Shown piece after piece: positions 33,148 to 43,081 of a stretch of 64,000 nucleotides of DNA. The notes under the pieces were generated by a model, which saw only the letters and a list, made by a program, of their open reading frames with translations, was not told where the DNA came from and did no database searches. The DNA lies in assembly GCA_903898675.1 (NCBI GenBank), contig CAIUGM010000002.1, positions 83,478-147,477 of the forward strand. Reading direction: 5' to 3'. The position numbers were made by a program, and so were the translations under genes. Source of the stretch: an uncultured Verrucomicrobiota bacterium (GTDB taxonomy: Bacteria > Verrucomicrobiota > Verrucomicrobiia > Opitutales > Opitutaceae). Position 1 is the stretch's first letter, and every line of letters starts with the position of its first letter.

Positions 33148-34776
33148 ATGATCCGATGGAGCGTGGCGGCGCTGGCGTTGACGGGGGCCCGTCTCTGGGC
33201 GGCGGATGATCTGGCGGCGCGCGTCGTGATCCTCGCCAATTCGCGAAATCCTGAATCGGTCCGGCTCGCGGAATTCTATGCCGACCGGCGCAGCGTGCCG
33301 CCGGGCAACATCGTGGCCCTGCCGTTGCCGGAGGGTGAGAGCATCACCTGGCGCGAGTTCATCGACCAGGTTTACCAACCGCTACAGGATGAGCTCTACC
33401 GGCGGGGCTGGCTCACGGGCACGGCGACCAACCTGTTCGACCGCTGGGGGCGGCGGCGGTACGCGCCGAGCGGCCACCGCCTGTCCTACCTGGTGGTTTG
33501 CCGCGGGGTGCCACTGCGCATCGCCAACGACCCGGCCATGATCGAGGAAAAGACCGCGGGGAAAATTCCGGCGCAGTTCAACAAGAACGAGGCGGCAGTC
33601 GATTCCGAGCTGAGCCTGCTGGCCCAGAGCGGATATGAACTCACCGGCTTCCTGCCCAATCCGCTGTTTGCGAACGAACACCCGGCGGCGCTCGATGCCG
33701 AGACGGTGGTGAAGGTGTCGCGCCTGGACGGGCCGACTTTCGAAAGCGCGCGGCAACTTGTCCTCTCCGCGCTCGAGGGAGAGAAACGGGGGCTGCTGGG
33801 CCGCTATTACATCGACCTTCGCGGGCCGCATCCCGATGGCGACCGGTGGCTCGCGTCGGCCGGCCGGCAGCTGGACGAACTGGGTTTTGACGGTGACGTC
33901 GAGAACACGGGGGCCACGTTCGAGGCGGCGGCGCGTTTTGATGCGCCCGTGTTCTATTTCGGCTGGTACACCGACAGCCTGGACGGGCCCTTCGCCCTGC
34001 CGGGATTCGTCTTTCCCGCCGGCGCGGTGGCGCTCCACATCCACAGTTACTCGGCGCGGACGCTGCGCTCCGCATCGGTCGGGTGGAGCGGCCCGTTTGT
34101 GGCGCGGGGCGTGGCCGCGACCGTGGGCAATGTGGCCGAGCCCTACCTGCAGCTGACGCACCGGCCCGATCTACTCCTGCACGCCCTGATCCAAGGACAC
34201 ACCTTTGGCGACGCCGCCTACTTCGCCCTGCCCGCGCTGAGCTGGCAGGCGATCGCCATCGGCGATCCGCTTTACCGGCCCTTCAAGGTTTCACTGGAGG
34301 ACCAGGAGCAGCACGCCGACCGGCTGCCGCCGGCGCTGGCGGCGTATGCCGTGATCCGTCGCGCGAACCTGCTGGGCCGCCTCCATCAACCGGCCGCCGC
34401 GCGGGCGCTGCTGGGTGCGGAACTCAGCCGCGAGCCCGGCCTGCCGCCCGGGCTCGCGCTGGCGAAACTGGCGCTGGCGGACAACGACGCCGCCGGCGCG
34501 GTCCGGGCGCTGGGCTTCGTGATTTCAGCCCCGCAATTCGACCTGGGGGAATGGCCGCTGGCGCGCACCGCGGCCGGTTTGCTGATGGAACACGGGGCCC
34601 GCCACCAGGCCTTGCAGGTTTACGCCACGCTGGTCCGGTCCGGGGCGCCCACGCCGTCCGCGCGCCAGGCCGTGCTGTCCGAGGCGCGGGCGGCCGCGGA
34701 GGCCGCCGGTGAAAGCGGAATGGCTCGGGAATTTGCCGAGCAGATCGAGGCGCTGGCGCCGCCGGCGGCCAAGTGA
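33148..34776 (+). CDS. TIGR03790 family protein
   Basis: A 542-residue exported protein (signal peptide 1-18, ending WAADD) whose pattern fits TIGR03790: AARVVILANSRNPESVRLAEFYADRR, VPPGNIVALPLP, SYLVVCRGVPLRI, a PVFYFGWYTDSLDGPF segment and a Ser/Gly-rich tail region RSASVGWSGPFVARGVAATVGN followed by EPYLQLTHRPD. The C-terminal about 130 residues are TPR-like helical repeats rich in Ala and Leu. Function unknown; the fold near the middle may be caspase-like (an inference). Divergent from the CLC gene. Confidence 0.8.
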   Translation: MIRWSVAALALTGARLWAADDLAARVVILANSRNPESVRLAEFYADRRSVPPGNIVALPLPEGESITWREFIDQVYQPLQDELYRRGWLTGTATNLFDRWGRRRYAPSGHRLSYLVVCRGVPLRIANDPAMIEEKTAGKIPAQFNKNEAAVDSELSLLAQSGYELTGFLPNPLFANEHPAALDAETVVKVSRLDGPTFESARQLVLSALEGEKRGLLGRYYIDLRGPHPDGDRWLASAGRQLDELGFDGDVENTGATFEAAARFDAPVFYFGWYTDSLDGPFALPGFVFPAGAVALHIHSYSARTLRSASVGWSGPFVARGVAATVGNVAEPYLQLTHRPDLLLHALIQGHTFGDAAYFALPALSWQAIAIGDPLYRPFKVSLEDQEQHADRLPPALAAYAVIRRANLLGRLHQPAAARALLGAELSREPGLPPGLALAKLALADNDAAGAVRALGFVISAPQFDLGEWPLARTAAGLLMEHGARHQALQVYATLVRSGAPTPSARQAVLSEARAAAEAAGESGMAREFAEQIEALAPPAAK

Positions 34777-34820
34777 GGCCAGCCTGGTGATTCCCGCAGG
34801 AAATTAAAATCGACGGGCAC

Positions 34821-34847
34821 AAAAAAGGCGGGATCAGCGATCCCGCC
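34821..34847 (-). terminator. Rho-independent terminator of clpP
   Basis: Stem GGCGGGATC 34827-34835 pairs with GATCCCGCC 34839-34847 around a 3-nt loop. On the minus strand it is followed by six T residues (complement of A 34821-34826). It lies 19 nt past the clpP stop, and on the plus strand is also 50 nt after the convergent TIGR03790 gene. Confidence 0.92.
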
Positions 34848-34866
34848 CGGGAACGAGCCGGCAGGG

Positions 34867-35514
34867 TCAGAGCTTGTCGACGATCCGGTCGGCCAGGCCG
34901 TAGGCGATGGCTTCCTGGGCGTTCAGGTAGAAGTCGCGGTCGGAATCCTTGGCGACCTTTTCCAGCGACTGGCCCGAGGCCGTGGCGAGAATCTCGTTCA
35001 GCTCGCTGCGGAGCTTTTCCATTTCCTTCGCCTGAATGTTGATGTCCGAGGCGGGACCAACCATGCGGCCGGTGATCAGCGGCTGGTGGATCAGCACGCG
35101 GGCGTGCGGGTAGATGAGCCGGTTGCCCTTCTTAGCGGCGCTGAGCAAAATCGAACCCATCGACGCGGCCATGCCGGTGACCACGATGATCACGGGCGAC
35201 GTGATGATCTTGATGGTATCGTACACCGCCATGCCGGCGGTGATGGAGCCGCCGGGGGTGTTCATATAGAAGATGATTTCCTTTCCCGGACCCGTGGTCT
35301 CGAGATACAGCAGCTTCTCCGTCAGGTCCTTGGCGGTCTCATCGGTCACCGCGCCCCACAGGAAAATCTTCCGCTGTTCCAGGAACTTCTTCTGGATCAG
35401 CGCGCCGACCGGGGCGGCAGTGGGCTTGGGCGTGGCGTCCTCGCCCTCGTCGTCGTCGTCAAGGCGGGGTGTGACCGGGCTCTGGTAATCGCGGGAAAGA
35501 TTGTGGGCGGACAT
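34867..35514 (-). CDS. clpP: ATP-dependent Clp protease proteolytic subunit
   Basis: A 215-residue ClpP. Catalytic triad: Ser in GMAASMGS, His in HQPLITG, Asp in DSDRDFYLNA. An N-terminal stretch rich in Asp/Glu (LDDDDEGED) precedes the core and looks like a short disordered leader; the usual processing or axial loop sits near residues 35-50. The start ATG 35514 has AAGG five bases upstream. No clpX or tig gene is next to it. It degrades unfolded or tagged proteins with ClpX/ClpA. Confidence 0.95.
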   Translation of the reverse strand: MSAHNLSRDYQSPVTPRLDDDDEGEDATPKPTAAPVGALIQKKFLEQRKIFLWGAVTDETAKDLTEKLLYLETTGPGKEIIFYMNTPGGSITAGMAVYDTIKIITSPVIIVVTGMAASMGSILLSAAKKGNRLIYPHARVLIHQPLITGRMVGPASDINIQAKEMEKLRSELNEILATASGQSLEKVAKDSDRDFYLNAQEAIAYGLADRIVDKL

Positions 35515-35582
35515 GGCCTTGAAACGTGCACCGCTTGTTCGGTTTTGCGAGTGGATTTTTGCCCGGGTGGTTCCGGCAAAGG

Positions 35583-35659
35583 GTAGCCGCGTTGGAGTGG
35601 AGCGACAACGTGGTAGCCCGCCCGAACCACCCTTTCGTCTTCGACTCAAGCGCGGCTAC
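35583..35659. mobile_element. Dispersed palindromic element with GTAGCCGCG-type ends (copy 2)
   Basis: About 77 bp bounded by GTAGCCGCG 35583-35591 and CGCGGCTAC 35651-35659, a perfect 9-bp terminal inverted repeat. Read in reverse it matches 9223-9295 over most of its length. It lies in the spacer between clpP and the guanine deaminase. No transposase is present. Confidence 0.65.
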
Positions 35660-35698
35660 ACAAGCACTTTAATGGGGCTAAAGTGGTCGTTTCCTGAC

Positions 35699-36169
35699 TC
35701 AATACTTCACCTTGTCCGTCTTGGCGGCCCAGCCCTTGAAACTGGCGAGGGCCTCGCTGCGCAGGAGCGGGGACATCTTGATCGCCTGCTGCTCGGGCGG
35801 CAGTGGCATCTGCCGGTAGATGAAATCGTCGTCGAACCCGATGTCGGCGGCATCCTGCCGCGTGTTGCCATAATACAAGACCGGGATCCGCGCCCAGTAC
35901 GCGGAGGCCAGGCACATCGGGCACGGTTCGCAGCTGGTGTAAAGTTCGCAGTCGGTGAGCTGGAAGGTCTTCAGCCGCGCGCAGGCGTCGCGGATGGCGG
36001 TCACTTCCGCATGGGCGGTCGGGTCGTTGGTGGAGGTGACGCGGTTGTTGCCGCGGCCGATGATCTCGCCGTTGCGCACAATGACGCACCCGAAGGGGCC
36101 GCCCTGACCCGACTGCATGCCGGCATCGGCGAGCTTGATGGCTTCGCGCATGAATTGGTCCTGCTTCAT
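35699..36169 (-). CDS. guaD: Guanine deaminase
   Basis: A 156-residue cytidine-deaminase-fold enzyme closely following the Bacillus GuaD pattern: GGPFGCVIVRNGEIIGRGNN, NDPTAHAEVTAIRDAC (zinc His and catalytic Glu), TSCEPCPMCLASAYWAR (zinc cysteines), and GFDDDFIYRQM near the end. It deaminates guanine to xanthine. It opens the purine island and is divergent from the malate synthase. A tadA (tRNA deaminase) identity is less likely because the GFDDxFIY tail is guanine-deaminase-like. Confidence 0.9.
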   Translation of the reverse strand: MKQDQFMREAIKLADAGMQSGQGGPFGCVIVRNGEIIGRGNNRVTSTNDPTAHAEVTAIRDACARLKTFQLTDCELYTSCEPCPMCLASAYWARIPVLYYGNTRQDAADIGFDDDFIYRQMPLPPEQQAIKMSPLLRSEALASFKGWAAKTDKVKY

Positions 36170-36354
36170 AGGTGGCGCATAGAAAGCAAGGACCGGGCCA
36201 CTGGCGAGCCAGATGCGGCGGTCCGTGCCGGCCGTCGTTTCGGTCGCCGGTCATGGCATTTTGTCGCCGCCGGATCGGGGCGGCGGCGGGCCGAAAAATG
36301 CAATCTGGAGCTGACAGTTGGCGCGCATCCGGCTTTATTCGCGCGCTACCAACC

Positions 36355-37947
<1,593 letters not shown>

Positions 37948-37957
37948 CAAACCCGGA

Positions 37958-38032
37958 TGGCCACAAAAAACACAAAGAACGCAAAAACTGAACGGGTCTT
38001 ACTTTTTGTGTTTCTCGTGTTTTTCGTGGCCA
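37958..38032. repeat. Three-unit inverted repeat, class B (copy 9)
   Basis: Arms 37958-37987 and 38003-38032 match inverted at 25 of 30 positions, all differences being transitions. Units are of the NNCACRAA type at 9-bp spacing. It lies between malate synthase and uraD and ends 13 nt before the uraD ATG. Confidence 0.88.
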
Positions 38033-38045
38033 ATGCCTTTGTCTG

Positions 38046-38558
38046 ATGTCCTCTCTTGCTGAACTAAACCAAGCTGACCAGGCGGCCTTCACCGCTGCAC
38101 TCGGTCATTTGTTCGAGCATTCGCCGTGGGTGGCGGCTGGGACCTGGTCGAAACGCCCGTTTCGCGACGCCGCCCACCTGCACGCGGAGCTCTGTGCCAC
38201 CATGCAGCACGCTGCACCGGAACGGCAGCTGGCACTCATCCAGGCGCACCCGGATCTCGCCGGCCGGCTCGCACGGCAGAACCAATTGACCCGGGAGTCC
38301 ACGAATGAGCAGGCCACGGCGGGCCTCAACCGGCTCAGCGACGCGGAACTCGCCGAGTTTCAAACGCTGAACGACCGCTACCGCGCCAAATTCGGTTTCC
38401 CCTTCATCATCTGCGCCCGGCTCAATGCCAAGGACGCCATCCTCGCCGCGATGCGTGCGCGGCTGCCAAACCCGCCGGCCGCTGAGCGCGCCGCTGCGCT
38501 CGCCGAAATCGAAAAAATCGCGTGGCTCCGCCTTAATGATATTCTAACTCCTGATTAG
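38046..38558 (+). CDS. uraD: OHCU decarboxylase
   Basis: A 170-residue 2-oxo-4-hydroxy-4-carboxy-5-ureidoimidazoline decarboxylase. It is all-helical. The conserved FEHSPWVA near residue 24, the catalytic-His motif QAHPDLAGR near residue 67, STNEQ and [12 protein letters not shown] (family C-terminal signature) are all visible. It converts OHCU to (S)-allantoin after HIU hydrolase. Second gene of the rightward purine series and followed by HIU hydrolase, the usual pairing. Confidence 0.95.
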   Translation: MSSLAELNQADQAAFTAALGHLFEHSPWVAAGTWSKRPFRDAAHLHAELCATMQHAAPERQLALIQAHPDLAGRLARQNQLTRESTNEQATAGLNRLSDAELAEFQTLNDRYRAKFGFPFIICARLNAKDAILAAMRARLPNPPAAERAAALAEIEKIAWLRLNDILTPD

Positions 38559-38626
38559 CCCGCGGAACACACAGAACACGTGGAATTCCCTGAAATTATT
38601 CCGTGTCTTCCGTGTGTTCCGTGGGC
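38558..38626. repeat. Three-unit inverted repeat, class A (copy 10)
   Basis: Arms 38558-38585 and 38599-38626 match inverted at 23 of 28 positions and have only a 13-nt loop. It begins at the uraD stop and ends 11 nt before the HIU hydrolase ATG, so it fills the entire spacer within a presumed operon. Confidence 0.87.
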
Positions 38627-38637
38627 AACATTCTCCC

Positions 38638-38982
38638 ATGCCCGGTAAACTCAGCACCCACGTCCTCGACCTCACCTCCGGCAAGCCCGCCGCCGGGATG
38701 CGGATCGAACTCTGGCAACTCGACGGCAAGCATGTCCTGCTCAAGGCCGTCACGACCAACGCCGACGGTCGCACCGACGCCCCGTTGCTCGCCTCCGCCA
38801 CCATGATCGTGGGCAGTTACGAACTGGTGTTCTTCGTGAAGGATTACTTCGTCACGCACGGCGTCGACAGCCCGTTCCTGGATCGCGTGCCGGTCCGCTT
38901 CGCGATCGCCGATGCCCTGGGCGGCTATCATGTCCCGCTCCTCGTGACACCCTGGGCCTACAGCACGTACCGCGGGAGCTGA
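38638..38982 (+). CDS. uraH: 5-hydroxyisourate hydrolase
   Basis: A 114-residue transthyretin-like HIU hydrolase. Landmarks: [16 protein letters not shown] near the start (catalytic His), [10 protein letters not shown] (Arg), [11 protein letters not shown], and the ending [18 protein letters not shown] with the family's C-terminal YRGS. It hydrolyses 5-hydroxyisourate to OHCU. The start is preceded by TTCTCCC rather than an SD. It closes the urate-to-allantoin branch with uraD; the urate oxidase that should precede it is not in the window. Confidence 0.96.
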   Translation: MPGKLSTHVLDLTSGKPAAGMRIELWQLDGKHVLLKAVTTNADGRTDAPLLASATMIVGSYELVFFVKDYFVTHGVDSPFLDRVPVRFAIADALGGYHVPLLVTPWAYSTYRGS

Positions 38983-38988
38983 CCGAAC

Positions 38989-39615
38989 ATGATCGATCCG
39001 CACCGGTTCTATCTTTTTCTCGTTGCCGCGTTTCTCCTGAGCATTTCTCCCGGGCCGGGCATGCTCTATGTGCTGGCGCGGACCTTGCATGGTGGCCGGG
39101 CCGAGGGCCTGGCTTCAACCCTGGGCACGGCGGTGGGTGGATTGGTGCATGTGCTGGCGGCGACCCTGGGCCTTTCCGCGATTTTGATGAGTTCGGCGCT
39201 GGCCTACGGCATCTTGAAATACGCCGGCGCGGCCTATCTGGTTTTCCTGGGCTGCAAAACGATCCTGGCCAGCCGTCAGCCGTTGGAACTTGCCGCCGCT
39301 CCCGCGGCGGCAAGCGGCAACCCGTTCCGCCAGGGAATCCTGACCGAGGCATTGAATCCCAAGACGGCAGTCTTCTTTTTCACTTTCCTCCCGCAGTTTG
39401 TGAACCCGGTTGGGCCGGTGGCCTGGCAGTTTTTCCTTCTCGGGTGCATTTCCGTCACGATGAATTCCCTGGCCGATCTGGCCGTGGCTTATTTTTCGGC
39501 TCCCTTGGCGCGCAGTCTCGCCACCAACCCGCGGTTGCGCCGGACGCAGCAGGGCTTTTGTGGCAGCGCGCTCATCGGTCTCGGCGCCTATGTCGCCGTC
39601 TCGGGGGAGAAGTGA
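38989..39615 (+). CDS. LysE/RhtB family translocator
   Basis: A 208-residue membrane protein with five to six helices of the LysE family, exporters of amino acids and related metabolites. It has AFLLSISPGPGMLYVLARTLHGGR (the conserved SPGPxxL motif), AAYLVFLGCKTI and EALNPKTAVFFFTFLPQFV. It starts 6 nt after uraH, inside the purine series. Substrate unknown; within a purine-breakdown operon, export of a by-product or regulation of a pool is possible. Confidence 0.9.
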   Translation: MIDPHRFYLFLVAAFLLSISPGPGMLYVLARTLHGGRAEGLASTLGTAVGGLVHVLAATLGLSAILMSSALAYGILKYAGAAYLVFLGCKTILASRQPLELAAAPAAASGNPFRQGILTEALNPKTAVFFFTFLPQFVNPVGPVAWQFFLLGCISVTMNSLADLAVAYFSAPLARSLATNPRLRRTQQGFCGSALIGLGAYVAVSGEK

Positions 39616-39635
39616 AGCCGGGCATAATTTCAGGC

Positions 39636-40880
39636 ATGAACCAAACAGCATTAACCGCGGCCGCCCGCTTACTGGATAAACGACTCGACGAGCTCGGCCG
39701 GGTGACCGACGAGCCGGGCCGGCTGACGCGGACTTTTCTTTCCCCCGCGATGGAGCGGGCAAATTCCCTCATCGGCGGCTGGATGCGCGAGGCGGGCCTG
39801 ACGGTGCGGGAGGACGAGACCGGTAATCTGATCGGCCGCCTCGAATCGCCCGCGCCCGGGGCCAGGACGCTGCTCCTCGGCTCCCACCTCGATACCGTGC
39901 GTAACGCCGGCCGGTTCGACGGCGCGCTCGGCGTGCTGCTGCCGATTGTGGCCCTGGCGGAACTGAAGGAGCGGGGAGTCACGCTGCCGTATCACGTGGA
40001 GATCCTGGGTTTTTCCGAGGAGGAGGCGGTCCGTTTCACCGGCGCGTACATTGGCAGCAAGGCCTACACCGGCCGGCTGCGGCAGTCCGATCTCAAGCTG
40101 AAGGACGCGCGGAATCACACCCTCCTCGAGGTGATCGAGGCCCACGCGGGCCAGCGCTACTCGCCACCCAAGGCGGCGCATCGTTCCAGTGAGCTGCTGG
40201 GTTATCTCGAGGTGCACATCGAGCAGGGCCCGGTCCTCGAGGCAAAGAAGCTCGCGGTCGGGGTGGTCTCGGCCATCGCCAGCCAGACGCGCGGGCGGCT
40301 GACCTTCCGGGGCAAGGCCGGCCATGCGGGCACGACGCCCATGGACCTGCGGCGTGACGCCCTCGCCGGGGCCGCGGAATTCATCCTTTTTGCCGAGGCG
40401 TTTGCCGGCGCCCGGCCTCCGTTGGTCGCCACCGTCGGCACGATCAATGTGCCGGGCAGTGCGGCCAATGTCATTCCCGGTGAAGTCGTGGTCTCGCTGG
40501 ATGTGCGCCACCCCAGCGACGCCACCTGCGCCGCGGCGGTGGCCGAACTGGTCCGGCAGGCCCAGCGGACGGCGCGCCGCCGGCAACTGGCGTGCGAATG
40601 GCATCCGACCATGCAGCACGAGGCGACGCCCTGCTCGGTTCCGCTTACCACCCAGCTGGCGCGCAGTGTCCGGGCGGTCCAGGGCACCAGCCTGCCTCTG
40701 GTCAGCGGCGCCGGACACGATGCGGTCATCATGGCCAAGCTCACCCCGGTCGCCATGCTGTTCGTCCGCTGTCGGAACGGGCTCAGCCATCATCCCGATG
40801 AATACGCGTCGCCGAAGGATCTGGAGGTGGCCCTGCAGGTGGTGGTCGATTTCCTGCTGCGGCTATCAACCAAAAGCTGA
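39636..40880 (+). CDS. allC: Allantoate amidohydrolase (M20 family)
   Basis: A 414-residue zinc-dependent M20-family hydrolase of the allantoate amidohydrolase / N-carbamoyl-amino-acid branch. Metal-binding motifs: LGSHLDTVRNAGRFDGALG, GFSEEEAVRF, and HHPDEY near the end; RGKAGHAGTTPMDLR is the dimerisation-domain signature. It releases CO2 and ammonia from allantoate to give ureidoglycine. Placement next to allantoinase and ureidoglycine aminohydrolase favours allantoate over beta-ureidopropionate. Starts 20 nt after the LysE gene. Confidence 0.92.
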   Translation: MNQTALTAAARLLDKRLDELGRVTDEPGRLTRTFLSPAMERANSLIGGWMREAGLTVREDETGNLIGRLESPAPGARTLLLGSHLDTVRNAGRFDGALGVLLPIVALAELKERGVTLPYHVEILGFSEEEAVRFTGAYIGSKAYTGRLRQSDLKLKDARNHTLLEVIEAHAGQRYSPPKAAHRSSELLGYLEVHIEQGPVLEAKKLAVGVVSAIASQTRGRLTFRGKAGHAGTTPMDLRRDALAGAAEFILFAEAFAGARPPLVATVGTINVPGSAANVIPGEVVVSLDVRHPSDATCAAAVAELVRQAQRTARRRQLACEWHPTMQHEATPCSVPLTTQLARSVRAVQGTSLPLVSGAGHDAVIMAKLTPVAMLFVRCRNGLSHHPDEYASPKDLEVALQVVVDFLLRLSTKS

Positions 40881-40962
40881 TGGCCACGAAAAACACGAGA
40901 AACACGAAAAGAGGGATTCCGAAAATCGGATCTTTTTGTGTTTCTCGTGTTTTTTGTGGCCA
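40881..40962. repeat. Three-unit inverted repeat, class B (copy 11)
   Basis: Arms 40881-40911 and 40932-40962 match inverted at 29 of 31 positions. Units CACGAA at 9-bp spacing. The left arm begins at the allC stop and the right arm ends 8 nt before the allantoinase ATG, again filling the operon spacer. Confidence 0.92.
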
Positions 40963-40970
40963 ATCCTCCC

Positions 40971-42332
40971 ATGGCTGAACGCTTCGAGCTTTTGATTCGC
41001 AACGGCTCCGTGGTAACACCCGAAGGTGTGCAACGGGTGGATCTCGGTGTTGCCGCCGGACGCATCGTCCGGGTGGCCGCGGCCATCACGGATTCCGCCG
41101 CCGAGGAAATCGATGCGACCGGCCTGCACGTTTTCCCCGGCATCCTCGACGCGCACGTGCACTTCAACGAGCCGGGCCGGACGGAGTGGGAGGGGCTGAC
41201 CAGCGGACCGGCCGCGCTGGCGGCGGGCGGCGGCACCTGGTTTTGCGATATGCCGCTCAATTCCAATCCCCCGGTCATTGATGCGGCCAATTTCGCCGCG
41301 AAACGCCGGCTGGCGGAGCAGAAGTCGGTGGTGGATTTTTCCCTCTGGGGCGGGCTCGTGCCGGGCAACCTCGACCAGCTGGCGGGCCTGCGCGACGCCG
41401 GGGCGATCGGCCTGAAGGCCTTCATGTGCGGCAGCGGCATCGAGGAGTTTCCCGGCGTGACCGATGCGGCCACGCTGCGCGCGGGCATGAAACGTGCAGC
41501 AGCGCTCGGCATGCTGGTTGCAGTACACGCCGAGGATGATGCCATGGCCAACACCCTCACCGCCGCCGCGCGCGCCGGTGGGGCGACGGATCCGCGGGCG
41601 TGGCTGGCCACGCGGCCCGTGGAGGTCGAGCTGGCCGCCATCCGCACGGCGACGGATCTCGCCGGCGAAACCGGCTGCGCGCTGCATATTGTCCACGTGA
41701 GTTCCCCGGAAGGTATCGCCCTGATCACCGCGGCAAAAAAACGCGGGGTCGACGTGACGGCGGAAACCTGCCCGCACTATTTGCTGCTGAACGAGGAGGA
41801 CGTGGTCCGGCAGGGTGCGGTCGCGAAATGCACGCCCCCGCTGAGGCCCGGGGCCGCCCGCACCGGCTTGTGGCGCGCCGCGGAGGCAGGGCAGATCGAC
41901 ACGATCGGCTCGGATCATTCGCCGGCGCCGCCGGCGATGAAGACGGCTGCGGATTTTTTCGCGATCTGGGGCGGCATCTCGGGCTGTCAACACGGCTTCC
42001 CGCTTTTGCTCAGCGAGGCCGTCGCCCGCGACGCCGGTGCGCTGCCGCGCCTGGCCGGTCTACTGGCGGCGAATGTGGCGCGGCGTTTCAAGCTGGCTCA
42101 CAAGGGCCGGCTCGCCGAGGGCTACGACGCGGATTTCGCCCTGCTTGAACTCGGCCGGGCGCAGCCGCTCGACAACGGCGAGCTGCTTTACCGTCACCGG
42201 CAGGGACCGTATCACGGCCGGAGCTCCACGGTGCGGGTGCGCCGCACAGTGGTCCGGGGCCGGACGGTGTACAGTGAAGGACGGATTGCATCCGGGACCG
42301 CGCGGGGTAGCTTCATCCAACCTCAAAACTGA
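40971..42332 (+). CDS. allB: Allantoinase
   Basis: A 453-residue dihydroorotase-like amidohydrolase. Landmarks: FPGILDAHVHFNEPGRTEWEG (metal His pair), GAIGLKAFMC (carboxylated Lys), AVHAEDD, LHIVHVSSPEG and DTIGSDHSPAPP (metal/catalytic Asp). It opens the hydantoin ring of allantoin to allantoate. The distinction from dihydropyrimidinase rests on the pathway neighbours and the ETCPHYL/GSDHSP pattern. The ATG is preceded directly by TCCTCCC, an anti-SD-like string. Confidence 0.95.
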   Translation: MAERFELLIRNGSVVTPEGVQRVDLGVAAGRIVRVAAAITDSAAEEIDATGLHVFPGILDAHVHFNEPGRTEWEGLTSGPAALAAGGGTWFCDMPLNSNPPVIDAANFAAKRRLAEQKSVVDFSLWGGLVPGNLDQLAGLRDAGAIGLKAFMCGSGIEEFPGVTDAATLRAGMKRAAALGMLVAVHAEDDAMANTLTAAARAGGATDPRAWLATRPVEVELAAIRTATDLAGETGCALHIVHVSSPEGIALITAAKKRGVDVTAETCPHYLLLNEEDVVRQGAVAKCTPPLRPGAARTGLWRAAEAGQIDTIGSDHSPAPPAMKTAADFFAIWGGISGCQHGFPLLLSEAVARDAGALPRLAGLLAANVARRFKLAHKGRLAEGYDADFALLELGRAQPLDNGELLYRHRQGPYHGRSSTVRVRRTVVRGRTVYSEGRIASGTARGSFIQPQN

Positions 42333-42337
42333 CCTCC

Positions 42338-43081
42338 ATGCCTGAACTTTTCGGATCCACCCGCGCCCGCATTGCCCCCCGGCACGCGCTCATCACGCCG
42401 GGCAACCACGTCAACAGTGCCGTCCCCGGCATCACCGGCGCCACGACCGTCGTGCTGATCAACGAGGCGATGGGCGCAAAATTCGCGCAGACGCTCGTGA
42501 CCTTTCAGGAAGGCGGCCAGGCCACCCGCGGCGCCAGTGATGTGCAGACCTTCGGTTACTTCATGGACGGAAGCGCCACCGCCACGGTCGGCCGCGACAA
42601 GAAGAAATGCAGCGCCGGGCATTATTTCTATGCGCCGCCCGGGCAGGCCTGGTCACTGACTTCGGTCAAGCCCGGCACCCAGGTGACCCTGTTCCAGAAA
42701 AAATACGTTCCGCTCGCCGGTACCGCCGTGCCCAAGGCCATTTTCGGTGACGCGGCCAAGGTGACGGGCACGCCCTTCCTGGGCGATCCGGCGGCCAACC
42801 TCCAGGTGCTGCTGCCCGACGAGCCGGGCTTCGACATGGCCGTGAATCTTTTTGCCTACGAACCGGGCGGCCATCTGCCGTTCGTCGAGGTGCACGTGAT
42901 GGAGCACGGGCTCGTGATGCTCGATGGCCAGGGGGTTTACCGGATGGAGGATTCCTGGTATCCGGTGCAGGCGGGCGATGTCATCTGGATGGCGCCGTAT
43001 TGCGCGCAGTGGTTTGTGGCGATGGGCAAGAAGCCGGCGAGTTACCTCTATTACAAGGATGTCAACCGTCCGGCTCTTTGA
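42338..43081 (+). CDS. (S)-ureidoglycine aminohydrolase
   Basis: A 247-residue bicupin (AllE/UGlyAH-type). The C-terminal cupin has FVEVHVMEHGLVMLDGQGVY with the Glu-x-His-xxx-His metal ligands and APYCAQWF with the Gln ligand, as in the plant and E. coli enzymes. The N-terminal cupin starts HALITPGNHVNSAVPG, a family signature. It releases ammonia from ureidoglycine to make (S)-ureidoglycolate. It lies 5 nt after allB, and its end overlaps the xanthine dehydrogenase start by 23 nt. Confidence 0.93.
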   Translation: MPELFGSTRARIAPRHALITPGNHVNSAVPGITGATTVVLINEAMGAKFAQTLVTFQEGGQATRGASDVQTFGYFMDGSATATVGRDKKKCSAGHYFYAPPGQAWSLTSVKPGTQVTLFQKKYVPLAGTAVPKAIFGDAAKVTGTPFLGDPAANLQVLLPDEPGFDMAVNLFAYEPGGHLPFVEVHVMEHGLVMLDGQGVYRMEDSWYPVQAGDVIWMAPYCAQWFVAMGKKPASYLYYKDVNRPAL

